Shown: positions 1 to 8,748 of the stretch, in pieces
How the letters are laid out: every line of letters begins with the position of its first letter
Position numbering within the stretch: the stretch's first letter is position 1
Notes under the pieces: model-generated
Database searches by the model: none
Seen by the model: only the letters and a program-made list of their open reading frames with translations
Told to the model about the DNA's origin: nothing
Position numbers and translations under genes: made by a program
Assembly (NCBI GenBank): GCA_023436175.1
Contig: JAEZKE010000156.1
Span: forward strand, 1-37,500
Length of the DNA: 37,500 nt
Source: Methanobacteriota archaeon
Lineage (GTDB): Archaea > Methanobacteriota > Methanobacteria > Methanobacteriales > Methanobacteriaceae
Direction of reading: 5' to 3'

Positions 1-581
1 TCTATTTCTTTATATGGTCTGGGATTTGGTTCAAACTCAAGATCAGTGATTACACTGCCAAAACGACCTGCCGCCCCCAAATTGGTAATTAACGAATAAT
101 TCAAGCTAAATGTCCCAAGACCTGCAATGAAAGCAGCATGCCGTTCTGACCAGTTACTTACATGATTAGCAACTGTGAGGCGTTTATCTAGAGCTGGAGC
201 TACTGCTTTTCCTCCAGATGTTTCAATCAATCTAACAATTAAGCTCCGTAAGGTATTGTTAAATATTTCGCCTTCACAACGTCCATAAAGCCATTCTTTA
301 GATGGCATACCTTTCGGTCTGTTAGAACTGCGTATATGTTCGGTAAATGGCAAAAAGTAGGAAATCACTGATTTTGATCCAGGTAACCACTCTTCAGGTG
401 TTAAATGATCTGGTCCAATTACACCAGGTTCTTTTAATTTTTCCCAAAGTGGATCAGACGCGCTTGCTACACCAATCAGCGGTTGATCCCATATTTGCAG
501 CATATCAAATTCTTTCACAAAATTCTGTTCATTATTTTGGATAAACTCGGCTATCTTTTCTTTAAGAGTATGTAAAAACAA
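1..581 (-). CDS. QueG-like 4Fe-4S protein, N-terminal part (cut by window edge)
   Basis: Minus-strand reading frame of 193 codons that runs off the left edge, so the C-terminus is missing. The translated part has features I associate with the epoxyqueuosine-reductase-like (QueG-related) family: ASDPLWEKLK near residue 43, then PEEWLPGSKSVISYFLPF, then a GLGTFSLNYSLITNLGAAGR block. The ferredoxin-type cysteine clusters of the family would lie in the missing part, so Fe-S binding is not seen. No ATG occurs upstream in frame. The first possible start after a stop is TTG at 581, preceded 6 nt away by a GGATGG purine box. An ATG nearby at 590 belongs to another frame that stops after nine codons. 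In methanogens such proteins are usually annotated as 4Fe-4S double-cluster proteins of unknown substrate. A true queuosine role is unlikely because archaea make archaeosine. Confidence 0.7.
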   Translation of the reverse strand, partial: MFLHTLKEKIAEFIQNNEQNFVKEFDMLQIWDQPLIGVASASDPLWEKLKEPGVIGPDHLTPEEWLPGSKSVISYFLPFTEHIRSSNRPKGMPSKEWLYGRCEGEIFNNTLRSLIVRLIETSGGKAVAPALDKRLTVANHVSNWSERHAAFIAGLGTFSLNYSLITNLGAAGRFGSVITDLEFEPNPRPYKEI

Positions 582-781
582 TTTGATCCATCCTTATAAA
601 TGTTTAATATCAAAAATTTATTTTTTCATTAATATTCTTTCTATAAATTGAATTAGCTTTTTAAACACTTAAAATTTAGCAATTTTGCATAAATATAGTT
701 TAAAAAAGGATTTTAAAAAGCAATGATTATTTTATTGCTTAATTTTAATTAAAAAAGATATTTTCAGTAGATTTTATAATT

Positions 782-2560
782 TTATTCTACTGTTACACAT
801 TTAGCCAGGTTTTTAGGCTTATCTGGATCTATGCCTTTCATTACACTAATGTAATATGATAAAAGTTGTAGAGGAATGACATAAGGTATAGCAGAGAATA
901 TTTCATCAATTTCATCTTCAAATTCGATGATGTCACTAATTTCTGATTTTAAATCTTCGTCTTTTGATGATCCAAGACCAATAACGCGGGCTCCTCTTGC
1001 ATTTACTTCTTGAACATTACTCAATGTTTTATCATGGCTTTTACCTGGGGGCACCACTGCAACAACAGGAATACCATCATCAATAAGTGCTAATGGTCCA
1101 TGTTTCAGTTCACCTGCAGCGTAACCCTCTGCATGGATATAAGTTATCTCTTTTAGCTTCAAAGCGCCTTCAAGTGCTGTTGGGTATGAAAATCCTCGTC
1201 CAATAAAGAAGAAATCTCTTGCATCTTTATATTTACATGCTATTTTCTTAATGAAATCTTCATTTTCAAGTATAGATTCCATATGATCAGGAATACTTTC
1301 TATCTTTTCTAAAAGTTCCATACGTCCACTCATGCAGATTGCAAGAAGATAAATGGATGTGAGCTGACTTATATAAGTTTTAGTTGCGGCCACACCAATT
1401 TCAGGGCCAGCTCTTGTATACACTACATATTCTGCTTCTCTAGTTACGGTACTTCCCACCACATTTACAATGGCAAGTGTTTTAGCTTTGTGATTAACGA
1501 GTCTTAAAGCTTTAAGCGTATCTGCAGTTTCTCCTGATTGTGTTATAACAATTACAAGTGTATTTTTATCTAATGTCTCTGCAGAATATTCAAATTCAGA
1601 AGCTAAAGTAACATCTGTTGAAATTCCAATTAAGTTTTCAAATAAATATTTACCAATTAAAGATGCATGATATGATGTCCCACAAGCTACAAAACAAACT
1701 CTATTAAATTTGGGGAAACTCTGAACAATTTTTTTAATTTCAGATGCTTCACGAAGAGTATTTTTAACTGCTTTTGGTTGTTCGTGAATTTCTTTCAACA
1801 TGAAATGATCGTAACCGCATTTTTCAGCCATATCCGGAGTCCAATCAATGACAGAAACTTCTTTTTCAATTACATTGCCTTCAGGATCCTTTATTGTGAT
1901 TCCATCATTGCTTAAAATGACTATTTCGTTATCTTCAAGATAAATAATATTATTTGTATGTTTTAATATGGCAGGCACATCTGATGCTATAAAGTACTCA
2001 CCTGTACCTTTACCCACTATGAGGGGACTTTCTTTTCTTACACCAATCACTTTTTTTGGTTCATCACGTGATATAACTGCTAACGCGTATGAACCTTTAA
2101 GATCTCCAATTGCAAGCCTTGTTGCATCTTCTAAATTGTTTCCCTGTTCCATATATTTCTCTATAAGGTGGGGAATAACTTCAGTATCAGTTTCAGATTT
2201 AAATATATGTCTTTCTTCTTCGAGCTGGTTTTTTAATTCTTTATAATTTTCAATTATTCCATTATGTACTACAGCTATTCTATCTTTACAATCGGTGTGT
2301 GGATGGGCATTTTCTTTGGTAGGTAACCCATGGGTTGCCCATCTAACATGAGCTATTCCCATTTCCCCCGGAAGATCGGTTAATCCTAAATTTGCATGGA
2401 CATCATCAATTTTCCCTTTATCTTTTTTAATCTTTATATCACTTCCAGATGTTGCAATGCCTATGGAATCGTAACCTCTGTATTCCAATCTTTTTACGCA
2501 CTCTAAAAGTACAGGCGCAGCCTTTTCATTGTCTAGTATACATCCTATTATCCCGCACAT
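782..2560 (-). CDS. glmS: Glutamine--fructose-6-phosphate aminotransferase (isomerizing)
   Basis: Makes glucosamine-6-phosphate from fructose-6-phosphate and glutamine in the cytoplasm, the first step to the UDP-amino sugars used in pseudomurein and surface glycans. The 592-residue product has the family layout: an N-terminal class II glutamine amidotransferase domain starting MCGIIGCI, whose Cys2 becomes the catalytic N-terminal nucleophile, with RGYDSIGIA and HVRWATHG; then two SIS sugar-isomerase domains (VACGTSYHASLIGKYL near 295 and FFIGRGFSYPTALEGALKLKE near 460); and the conserved C-terminal LAKCVTVE. I place the start at the ATG of MCG (2560) because Cys2 must be exposed and because a GGTGA box lies 6 nt upstream. 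An in-frame start 24 nt further out would bury the cysteine. Divergent from purC. Confidence 0.97.
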   Translation of the reverse strand: MCGIIGCILDNEKAAPVLLECVKRLEYRGYDSIGIATSGSDIKIKKDKGKIDDVHANLGLTDLPGEMGIAHVRWATHGLPTKENAHPHTDCKDRIAVVHNGIIENYKELKNQLEEERHIFKSETDTEVIPHLIEKYMEQGNNLEDATRLAIGDLKGSYALAVISRDEPKKVIGVRKESPLIVGKGTGEYFIASDVPAILKHTNNIIYLEDNEIVILSNDGITIKDPEGNVIEKEVSVIDWTPDMAEKCGYDHFMLKEIHEQPKAVKNTLREASEIKKIVQSFPKFNRVCFVACGTSYHASLIGKYLFENLIGISTDVTLASEFEYSAETLDKNTLVIVITQSGETADTLKALRLVNHKAKTLAIVNVVGSTVTREAEYVVYTRAGPEIGVAATKTYISQLTSIYLLAICMSGRMELLEKIESIPDHMESILENEDFIKKIACKYKDARDFFFIGRGFSYPTALEGALKLKEITYIHAEGYAAGELKHGPLALIDDGIPVVAVVPPGKSHDKTLSNVQEVNARGARVIGLGSSKDEDLKSEISDIIEFEDEIDEIFSAIPYVIPLQLLSYYISVMKGIDPDKPKNLAKCVTVE

Positions 2561-2621
2561 AAATTTCACCAAAAGGTGTTCCAATGAGTATTAATTATAT
2601 TTATTTCAATAATATTTAATT

Positions 2622-2784
2622 TTTTATCAATTTTATAATCATAAAACTATAATACCTTTATTATAGTTCATATCTATATAAATGAGTAACATTTTTTCAA
2701 CGTTTTTCATTTTTCATCAATTTTATAATCATAAAATTACAACATATTACAACATCACTAATTGTAATTTATATCTATATAAAT
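2622..2784 (+). repeat. Duplicated promoter segment upstream of purC
   Basis: Two imperfect direct copies lie in the glmS-purC divergent region, about 2622-2683 and 2711-2784. Each begins TCAATTTTATAATCATAAAA and ends in the TATA-like element TATCTATATAAAT (2671-2683 and 2772-2784). Each contains its own inverted repeat: AACTATAAT/ATTATAGTT (2645-2653 with 2660-2668) in the first, AAATTACAA/TTGTAATTT (2734-2742 with 2762-2770) in the second. This suggests two purC promoters with operator-like dyads. The regulator is unknown. Confidence 0.6.
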
Positions 2785-2816
2785 ATTTGATACCAAATAT
2801 AAGGATGGAGTTTAAC

Positions 2817-3563
2817 ATGACTATCGAAATTGGAACCCTAATATATCAAGGTAAAGCCAAAGGCGTATATGAAACTAACGACCCCCAAAAAGTTGCTGTA
2901 GAATTTAGAGATGATATTACAGCAGGAAATGGGGCTAAAAAAGACAGTATACATGGAAAAGGATTTTGGAATTCAGTGATCTCTGCAAAACTTTTTGAAG
3001 TGCTTGAAGAGTCTGGAATCAAAACCCAGTATGTAGAGCTTATAAAACCAGGACTTATGTTATCAAAGAAGCTTGAAATGATCCCTCTTGAAGTGATTAC
3101 AAGAAACATAGCTGCTGGAAGTCTTCTTCGAAGATATCCATTTGAACCAAAACAAACATTTGAGCCTCCAATAATACAAATAGACTACAAAAGTGATGAA
3201 TATGGAGACCCAATGTTAAATGATGACATTGCAATTGCACTTGGTCTTATAAAGGAAGATAAACTTAAACTTATTAAGGAAATTACCTTAAAGATAAATA
3301 AAGTATTAAAAGATTTTTTAGAATCAAAAGGACTTCTGTTCCCTGATTTTAAAATCGAATACGGCTATGATGCAGATGGAAACATAGTTTTGGGTGATGA
3401 AATAAGTCCAGACACATGCAGATTCTGGGATATGGAAACATGTGATACTCTTGATAAAGATCTATTTAGACAGGGTGAATCTGGTGTTCTTGACGCTTAC
3501 AAAAAAGTTGCATCCGTGATACTTGACGATAAAGATAAAGAAAAATGGAACATTGAACTATAG
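2817..3563 (+). CDS. purC: Phosphoribosylaminoimidazole-succinocarboxamide synthase
   Basis: Joins aspartate to CAIR with ATP to give SAICAR, a late step of de novo purine synthesis in the cytoplasm. The 248-residue protein has the SAICAR synthetase hallmarks: the ATP-binding QGKAKGVYET near the N-terminus, RDDITAGNGAKKDSIHGKG near residue 32, an EVITRNIAAGSLLRRYPF block and a GDEISPDTCRFWD block near 195. Length fits the family. The frame is open for 45 more codons upstream, but that part is low-complexity and runs through the promoter region. ATG 2817 is chosen because a GGATGGAG box sits 6 nt before it and a TATA element lies about 35 nt upstream, giving a short leader. Followed after 126 bp by purS. 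Confidence 0.96.
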   Translation: MTIEIGTLIYQGKAKGVYETNDPQKVAVEFRDDITAGNGAKKDSIHGKGFWNSVISAKLFEVLEESGIKTQYVELIKPGLMLSKKLEMIPLEVITRNIAAGSLLRRYPFEPKQTFEPPIIQIDYKSDEYGDPMLNDDIAIALGLIKEDKLKLIKEITLKINKVLKDFLESKGLLFPDFKIEYGYDADGNIVLGDEISPDTCRFWDMETCDTLDKDLFRQGESGVLDAYKKVASVILDDKDKEKWNIEL

Positions 3564-3628
3564 ATTTAAATAAATGAATTTAAGCTGAATATGGACTTTT
3601 AGTAATATTTTCATGACAAAGTTAATAA

Positions 3629-3638
3629 GTATAAAATG
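3629..3638 (+). promoter_or_regulatory. TATA-like element before purS operon
   Basis: AGTATAAAAT lies about 55 nt before the purS ATG in the only sizeable gap between purC and the purS-purQ-cobA-hemD-SRP19 run. It is a plausible separate promoter, judged from position and composition only. Confidence 0.35.
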
Positions 3639-3689
3639 TAATCTATGAATGAACAAACTTATTACTTTTAATTTTATTTGGGTGATTAT

Positions 3690-3944
3690 ATGAAATACGA
3701 TGCTGAAGTTAAAATAAGCCTTAAAAAGGGCATGTTAAATCCAGAAGCTTCAACAACACAGAGAGCTCTTGCTCTTTTAGGATATGAAGTTGAAGGAACT
3801 GCAACAATTAAAATAATTAAATTTACACTTGATGAAGAAACTGAAAAACTTGCAAGGGAAGAAGTGGACGATATGTGCCAGAGGCTTCTCTGTAACCCTG
3901 TAATTCATGATTATGAGATTATTATAACTCCAAGTAGTACCTAA
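3690..3944 (+). CDS. purS: Phosphoribosylformylglycinamidine synthase subunit PurS
   Basis: Small 84-residue structural subunit that bridges PurQ and PurL in the three-part FGAM synthetase found in archaea and Gram-positive bacteria. The sequence KGMLNPEASTTQRALALLGY near residue 14 and the acidic middle with EEVDDMCQRLLCNPVIHDYEI are characteristic. ATG 3690 has a GGTGATT ribosome site directly upstream, so I prefer it to a TTG 12 nt earlier that would lie ahead of that site. The stop codon overlaps a potential ATG of the purQ frame (TAATG), and purQ follows within 40 bp, so the two are almost certainly co-transcribed. PurL is not in the window. Confidence 0.93.
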   Translation: MKYDAEVKISLKKGMLNPEASTTQRALALLGYEVEGTATIKIIKFTLDEETEKLAREEVDDMCQRLLCNPVIHDYEIIITPSST

Positions 3945-3982
3945 TGTCAGGTAGAGGTATAAAAAATATAAAGAGGAAGACA

Positions 3983-4639
3983 ATGAAAGTAGGAATCATA
4001 CGCTTTCCAGGTTCAAACTGTGATAGAGATGTATTTCACGCTCTAAAAATTGCAGGGGGCGAACCAGATTATGTCTGGTGGAATCAAAAGGATTTATCTA
4101 ATTTTGATGCAATCGTAATTCCTGGTGGTTTCTCTTATGGAGATTACCTGAGAGCTGGAGCAATAGCATCAATAACTCCCGTTATAAATGGTATAAAAGA
4201 AATAGTTAAAGAAGAAAAACCAGTCCTTGGAATTTGTAATGGAGCTCAAATACTTGCTGAAGTAGGTTTAGTACCAGGTGTATTTACTAATAATGAGAGT
4301 GCTAAATTCATCTGTAAACCGGTTGAATTAAAAGTAACATCAACCAGAACTCCTTTTACAAGCATGTACAGCAAAAATGAAATAATTAATATGCCGATGG
4401 CACATGCTGAAGGCCGTTATTACAATGAAGAAATTGAAAAACTTCACGATCAGGATCAGATCGTGCTGAAATTTGAAGGAGAAAACCCAAATGGATCTAT
4501 GGAAGCCATAACTGGAGTTTGTGATGAAACAGGACTTATATGTGCTGTGATGCCTCATCCTGAAAGAGCTTCAGAAATGATTTTAGGTTCTTCCGACGGT
4601 CTTAAATTCTTTAAGGGAATAGTTAATTTTAAATCATAG
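3983..4639 (+). CDS. purQ: Phosphoribosylformylglycinamidine synthase glutaminase subunit
   Basis: Class I glutamine amidotransferase that supplies ammonia to PurL for FGAM formation. The 218-residue product starts MKVGIIRFPGSNCDRD, has the nucleophile elbow PVLGICNGAQILAE with the catalytic Cys, and the His/Glu of the triad in VMPHPERASE near the C-terminus. I use ATG 3983, preceded by AGAGGAAG, because homologues begin at this MKVGI. An earlier in-frame ATG at 3944 overlaps the purS stop and would add 13 basic residues not typical of the family. Second gene of the purS-purQ-cobA-hemD-SRP19 run. Confidence 0.95.
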   Translation: MKVGIIRFPGSNCDRDVFHALKIAGGEPDYVWWNQKDLSNFDAIVIPGGFSYGDYLRAGAIASITPVINGIKEIVKEEKPVLGICNGAQILAEVGLVPGVFTNNESAKFICKPVELKVTSTRTPFTSMYSKNEIINMPMAHAEGRYYNEEIEKLHDQDQIVLKFEGENPNGSMEAITGVCDETGLICAVMPHPERASEMILGSSDGLKFFKGIVNFKS

Positions 4640-4694
4640 GATAATGCATATAATTATCCATTATTAATTCTTTTATAAATTAAGCGGTGAATAC

Positions 4695-5408
4695 ATGGTA
4701 GTTTATTTAGTAGGAGCGGGTCCAGGAGATCCCGAACTTATCACTCTCAAAGCTGTAAACGTATTAAAAAAAGCGGATGTTGTGCTGTACGACAAACTTG
4801 CAAACGAAGAAATTTTAAAATATGCCGAAGGTGCAAAATTAATATATGTGGGAAAACAAGCGGGTCATCATTACAAATCCCAGGATGAAATTAACGGGCT
4901 CCTTGTTGAAGAAGCTAAAGAAAGTAACATAGTTGTACGTCTTAAGGGAGGAGATCCTTTTGTATTTGGAAGAGGGGGAGAGGAAATTCTGGCCCTTGTA
5001 AAAGAAGGAATTGATTTTGAGTTAGTTCCAGGAGTAACTTCTGCTATTGGAGTTCCCACAACAATTGGGCTTCCAGTTACTCATAGAGGTGTTGCAACAT
5101 CATTTACAGTTGTTACAGGTCATGAAGACCCTACAAAATGCAAAAAACAGGTAGGTTGGGACTTTAAAGCAGATACAATTGTAATACTTATGGGTATTGG
5201 AAATTTAGCCGAAAATACAGCCGAAATCATGAAATATAAAGATCCTGAAACTCCTGTATGTGTAGTTGAAAACGGTACAATGGAAAATCAAAGAATAATA
5301 ACTGGCACGCTGGAAAATATAGCTGAAAAGGACATCAAACCACCTGCTTTAGTGGTTATTGGGAATGTCGTTGATGTATTCAAGGAAATGAATCAAATCA
5401 CTGATTAA
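4695..5408 (+). CDS. cobA: Uroporphyrinogen-III C-methyltransferase
   Basis: SUMT: transfers two methyl groups from SAM to uroporphyrinogen III to give precorrin-2, the branch point to cobalamin, sirohaem and the methanogenic cofactor F430. The 237-residue protein shows the standard signature order: VYLVGAGPGDPELITLKA at the N-terminus, RLKGGDPFVFGRGGEE near 75, PGVTSAIGVPTTIGLPVTHR near 112 and a VVTGHE block. No fused HemD or CysG-type domain is present. A GGTGA box lies 5 nt before the ATG. Only 25 bp separate it from hemD, which makes its substrate, so the two pathway steps are linked in one transcript. Confidence 0.95.
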   Translation: MVVYLVGAGPGDPELITLKAVNVLKKADVVLYDKLANEEILKYAEGAKLIYVGKQAGHHYKSQDEINGLLVEEAKESNIVVRLKGGDPFVFGRGGEEILALVKEGIDFELVPGVTSAIGVPTTIGLPVTHRGVATSFTVVTGHEDPTKCKKQVGWDFKADTIVILMGIGNLAENTAEIMKYKDPETPVCVVENGTMENQRIITGTLENIAEKDIKPPALVVIGNVVDVFKEMNQITD

Positions 5409-5433
5409 TGCTATAAATTAAGAAGGCAATATT

Positions 5434-6216
5434 ATGAATGGATTAGAAGGTAAAAAAATTGTTATAACAAGACCTGTTGAAAGGGCCAAAGATTCAGTTG
5501 AAATGGTAAAATCCTATGGGGCAGTTCCAATTGTAACTCCTACAATTGAACTCAAAGATTCCAAGCCAGAAGAAGTGATAAAATTATGTGAAATGACAAA
5601 CGAACTTGACTGGCTAATATTTACGTCTCCAAGGGCTATAAAATCATTTTTTAAACATTGCAGTCTTGAAAGTGCTGAAAATTTAAAAATTGCAACTATT
5701 GGCCCTAAAACTGAAGAAGTTTTGAATGAATACAATATAAAAGCCGATCTTATCCCTGATAATTACACTGCAGAAGGACTTTTAGAAGCATTTGAAAGAT
5801 TTGATGTTAAAGGCATGAAAATGGGACTTCCAAGAACCATGGTTGCAAGATACACACTTCCACATGGACTTGAAGATAGAGGGGCACAGGTTTTCCTTGC
5901 AGATGCTTATAAGTCAGAAATGCCTGATGACAAATCAAAGATTTATAAACTTATAGATTGCATATTAAATAAGGAAATAGATGTTATAATGTTTACAAGC
6001 CCTTTAACAGTTAAAAACCTTATTAAAGTTGCCAGAGAAGAAAATAAAACAGAAATTTTAGATATATTCAGGAATAATGAAGTTTTAGTTGCAGCAATTG
6101 GCCCTATAACCAAAAAGGTGCTTGATGCATATAAAATCAATCCAGTAATGCCTGAAGTATATACATTTAAAAATATGCTGGATAAACTGGTAGATGTAAT
6201 GAACAAATCTAAATGA
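5434..6216 (+). CDS. hemD: Uroporphyrinogen-III synthase
   Basis: Closes and inverts ring D of hydroxymethylbilane to form uroporphyrinogen III. The 260-residue protein has the weakly conserved HemD pattern: KKIVITRPVERAKDSVEMV at the N-terminus, a GAVPIVTPTIEL motif, LDWLIFTSPRAIKSFF near 60, ATIGPKTEEVL, and a second half with MFTSPLTVKNLI and AAIGPITKKVL. These two alternating TSP / IGP motifs mark the two-lobed fold. Position directly after cobA supports the assignment more than sequence identity would, because HemD is poorly conserved. SRP19 starts 9 bp downstream. Confidence 0.88.
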   Translation: MNGLEGKKIVITRPVERAKDSVEMVKSYGAVPIVTPTIELKDSKPEEVIKLCEMTNELDWLIFTSPRAIKSFFKHCSLESAENLKIATIGPKTEEVLNEYNIKADLIPDNYTAEGLLEAFERFDVKGMKMGLPRTMVARYTLPHGLEDRGAQVFLADAYKSEMPDDKSKIYKLIDCILNKEIDVIMFTSPLTVKNLIKVAREENKTEILDIFRNNEVLVAAIGPITKKVLDAYKINPVMPEVYTFKNMLDKLVDVMNKSK

Positions 6217-6225
6217 GGAAAACTG

Positions 6226-6498
6226 ATGAGAACAATAATATGGCCTGTTTATATTGATTCTGAAAGGACAAAAAAAGATGGAAGACGTATTTCTAAGGAA
6301 GATGGTGTACCCTCCCCAAAAATAAGGGAAATTAACAAAGCTGCCCAAAAGCTCCATCTTAACCCTGAAGTTGAAAAATATAAATCTTATTCTAGATCAT
6401 GGTGGGAATCATCTGGTAGAGTAATTGTAGACAAGAGCAACACTAAAAAAGAAACCTTGATTAAAATAAGTAACATGATAAAGGGAATGAGGTCTTAA
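6226..6498 (+). CDS. srp19: Signal recognition particle 19 kDa protein
   Basis: Archaeal SRP19 binds the tips of helices 6 and 8 of 7S RNA and promotes SRP54 loading for co-translational membrane targeting. The 90-residue protein has the family start IIWPVYIDSERTKKDGRRIS, then DGVPSPKIREI and the basic tail region YKSYSRSWWESSGRVIV. Length is typical for an archaeal SRP19. It sits 9 bp behind hemD with GAGGAA just upstream of its ATG, so it is the last gene of the purS operon as read from spacing. There is no functional link to porphyrin synthesis. Confidence 0.93.
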   Translation: MRTIIWPVYIDSERTKKDGRRISKEDGVPSPKIREINKAAQKLHLNPEVEKYKSYSRSWWESSGRVIVDKSNTKKETLIKISNMIKGMRS

Positions 6499-6630
6499 TT
6501 AATATTTTAAGAAGTTAGGACATATACTTCTATAATTTAAGTTTGGTTAAATCAATTTTTAAATTCATTTATTTTAGATTATATCATATTAAATTCAATA
6601 AATTAAATTTTCACTGGAGCTAAAAACGAA

Positions 6631-8040
6631 ATGGAAGTCAATAAAAACCATCAAATGAACCTATCATTCTCAAAGGCCCATGAAATGGTCAAAAATGCTG
6701 AAGATATTAAAATATACAGCCACATCGATTGTGATGGAATAACTGCTGGTGCGATACTATCTTCCATGCTTGATAATTTAGAAAAAGATCATGAAATTGA
6801 ATTTGTAACTCTTGATAAATTAGACAGCATTGAACTTGAAAATGAACTTACCATATTTTCAGATCTGGGCTCTGGACAAAATATTGACAAATTAGGGAAT
6901 AGTTCATCAGAAATACTTATTTTAGACCACCACCCGCCTTTAAGACCAATTAGTTATGATAACCATGTGTCAGGTAAATTCTTAGAATTAAATTGTCATT
7001 ACTATGGTATAGACGGATCACATGATGTTTCAGGTGGAGGAATGTCCTATTTACTTGCACACACGTTTGGATTTGATGATCTAAGCTGGTTAGGCGTCTT
7101 AAGTGCAGTAGGAGATATGCAAAACAGCATGTCTGGAAGATTAGTGGGTTTAAACAAGGACATTCTTGCAAAAGGTATTCAAAATAATCTCATATCTACA
7201 ACAAATGATTTATCAATATATGGAAGACAGACAAGGCCAATATTCGTAGCCCTTTCCTATTTTGGAGATGTTAACCTCCCCATAACAAATAGTAGGACTG
7301 AATGTATCCATATGCTGAATAAACTTGATATTCCTACTAAAAATGGTAAAAGAGCAAGGGTTTTATGTGATTTAACTCAGGAAGAAAAAGGTAAAATATT
7401 TTCAGAGTTAGTTAGGATGTTAAGCAAGGAGGTACCTCAAAGGTACATAAAACACGTTCCAAAGCTTGTTGCGGGGGAGTCTTATGACTTTTTAGAGGAA
7501 CAAAAGTATTCTCCACTCAGGGATGCCAGTGAATTTTCGACTGCAGTTAATGCGTGCAGTCGTCATAAACATCCTGAAATTGCACTTAACGTTTTGAAAG
7601 GCGATAGAGGTCTTGCACTGGACGAAATGGATCAGCTTGCACTGGAACACAGAAGATATCTTGCTCAAAAAATGGAATGGGTAACGGAAGAAGACAGGAT
7701 TATTTCTTTAGAGAACCTGCAGTATTTTGAGGGCTGTGAAATAAAAAGTGAGGTAATTGGAACTGTTGCAGGAATGATCTTAAGTTATGGTGATTGGAGA
7801 AAACCAATAATAGGATTTACACCTGTTGGAGAAGATTCTGAAGGAATAAAAGTATCACTACGTTGTTCACGCCTTTTAGCTTATGATGGAATACATTTTG
7901 GAAATATAATAAGGAAAGTTGCAGCAAAAGTGGGAGGAAACGGCGGTGGACACTCTGTTGCATGTGGAGCATACATTCCTGAAGGAAATATGGACAAGTT
8001 CCTTAATGTGTTTGATGAATATTTAACAGGTAAAATTTAG
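6631..8040 (+). CDS. RecJ-like DHH/DHHA1 phosphoesterase
   Basis: A 469-residue protein of the DHH superfamily, probably an archaeal RecJ-type single-strand nuclease, a group that includes GINS-associated nucleases. The N-terminal half carries metal-binding motifs: HIDCDG at 31-36, FSDLGSG near 76 and the namesake DHH in LILDHHPP at 99-101. The C-terminal DHHA1 domain ends with GGNGGGHSVACGAYIP, the substrate-binding glycine motif. It stands alone, 132 bp after SRP19. An A+G box (GGAG) lies about 11 nt before ATG 6631; a second in-frame ATG at 6655 is a possible alternative. A run of ten T follows the stop by 20 nt. The exact substrate, and whether it associates with GINS, cannot be told here. 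Confidence 0.85.
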   Translation: MEVNKNHQMNLSFSKAHEMVKNAEDIKIYSHIDCDGITAGAILSSMLDNLEKDHEIEFVTLDKLDSIELENELTIFSDLGSGQNIDKLGNSSSEILILDHHPPLRPISYDNHVSGKFLELNCHYYGIDGSHDVSGGGMSYLLAHTFGFDDLSWLGVLSAVGDMQNSMSGRLVGLNKDILAKGIQNNLISTTNDLSIYGRQTRPIFVALSYFGDVNLPITNSRTECIHMLNKLDIPTKNGKRARVLCDLTQEEKGKIFSELVRMLSKEVPQRYIKHVPKLVAGESYDFLEEQKYSPLRDASEFSTAVNACSRHKHPEIALNVLKGDRGLALDEMDQLALEHRRYLAQKMEWVTEEDRIISLENLQYFEGCEIKSEVIGTVAGMILSYGDWRKPIIGFTPVGEDSEGIKVSLRCSRLLAYDGIHFGNIIRKVAAKVGGNGGGHSVACGAYIPEGNMDKFLNVFDEYLTGKI

Positions 8041-8059
8041 ATTCAAAATAAATTTAATA

Positions 8060-8069
8060 TTTTTTTTTT
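8060..8069 (+). terminator. Oligo-T terminator after DHH gene
   Basis: Ten consecutive T residues on the coding strand 20 nt after the stop of the DHH gene. Archaeal RNA polymerase commonly terminates at such T runs without a hairpin. Confidence 0.5.
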
Positions 8070-8190
8070 CTATAAAATTTTCATGGATGCATTCTTAAAT
8101 TTAATTATTCGGGGTTTAAGTGCTGTAGAAATTTAAACTAATTATCTAATTTAGGGGATATATCAAAGTCAGGATAAAATAAGATAAATT

Positions 8191-8323
8191 TCTTTTTTAT
8201 TAATAGAAATATTAAAATACTTTTTTCTAATTATTACCCTGAATAAAACATCTAAACTCTTTTTTATTAATAGAAATATTAAAATACTTTTTTTCTTATA
8301 ATTATTACTATGAATAAAACATC
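8191..8323 (+). repeat. Tandem duplication of promoter and start of the next gene
   Basis: Two near-identical direct copies, 8191-8252 and 8258-8323. The first 36 nt are identical (TCTTTTTTATTAATAGAAAT and on). Both end with AATAAAACATC. In the right copy this is preceded by AT-G and forms codons 1-5 of the gene at 8310. In the left copy the same place reads CTG. Confidence 0.75.
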
Positions 8324-8702
8324 CCCTGAACTTGAAAAATTATTTTTAAAATATATAGATGAAATGGGAGAAACTTCAGGGGGTTTTATTGGCATTGTTA
8401 ATCCAGATGTCATTGAAGAAGGTAATCCCCGGGAAATCGGGCAACAACTGCAGGAAGCAACAGATATTCTGGAAAGCAGGCTTGAAGATATAGAATTTCA
8501 ACCATATGAATACGAAAAAGGTAAAACAAGGTCTCGATTAAAAGAAGCCCTAAATACGCTTCGTAAGATGGGAAAAGAAATGGAAAACATGACAACTCAA
8601 GAATCGAAGGAATATCACTGGTATATAATAGCTATAACTATGGATATCATTTCCAGCCTATTCAATCATATTGAAATTTATTTAACAGAACATCCTCGTT
8701 GA
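8310..8702 (+). CDS. Uncharacterised acidic helical protein
   Basis: A 130-residue soluble protein that I do not recognise. It is rich in Glu, Lys and Leu and predicted by eye to be mostly helical (QQLQEATDILESRLEDIEF, KEALNTLRKMGKEMENM). It has one Gly-rich turn (ETSGGFIGIVNPD near 21) and a C-terminal hydrophobic helix (IIAITMDIISSLFNHIEIYL) that looks amphipathic rather than membrane-spanning. No Shine-Dalgarno site lies before the ATG. An A+T element (AATATTAAAATAC) is centred about 28 nt upstream, so the mRNA may be leaderless. The promoter and first codons are duplicated (8191-8323). A universal stress protein gene follows after 46 bp on the same strand, which may hint at a stress role, but that is only context. 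Confidence 0.7.
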   Translation: MNKTSPELEKLFLKYIDEMGETSGGFIGIVNPDVIEEGNPREIGQQLQEATDILESRLEDIEFQPYEYEKGKTRSRLKEALNTLRKMGKEMENMTTQESKEYHWYIIAITMDIISSLFNHIEIYLTEHPR

Positions 8703-8748
8703 GATGTTTGTAAAAATTAGTTAAGTTGATATTTAAAGGTGAATTAAA

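Noticed and set aside
347..544. 65-codon plus-strand frame
   Set aside because: Lies opposite the QueG-like gene, which has clear family motifs.
1968..2246. Frame opposite glmS
   Set aside because: Antisense shadow of a certain gene; no start signals.
4340..4558. Frame opposite purQ
   Set aside because: Antisense shadow of purQ.
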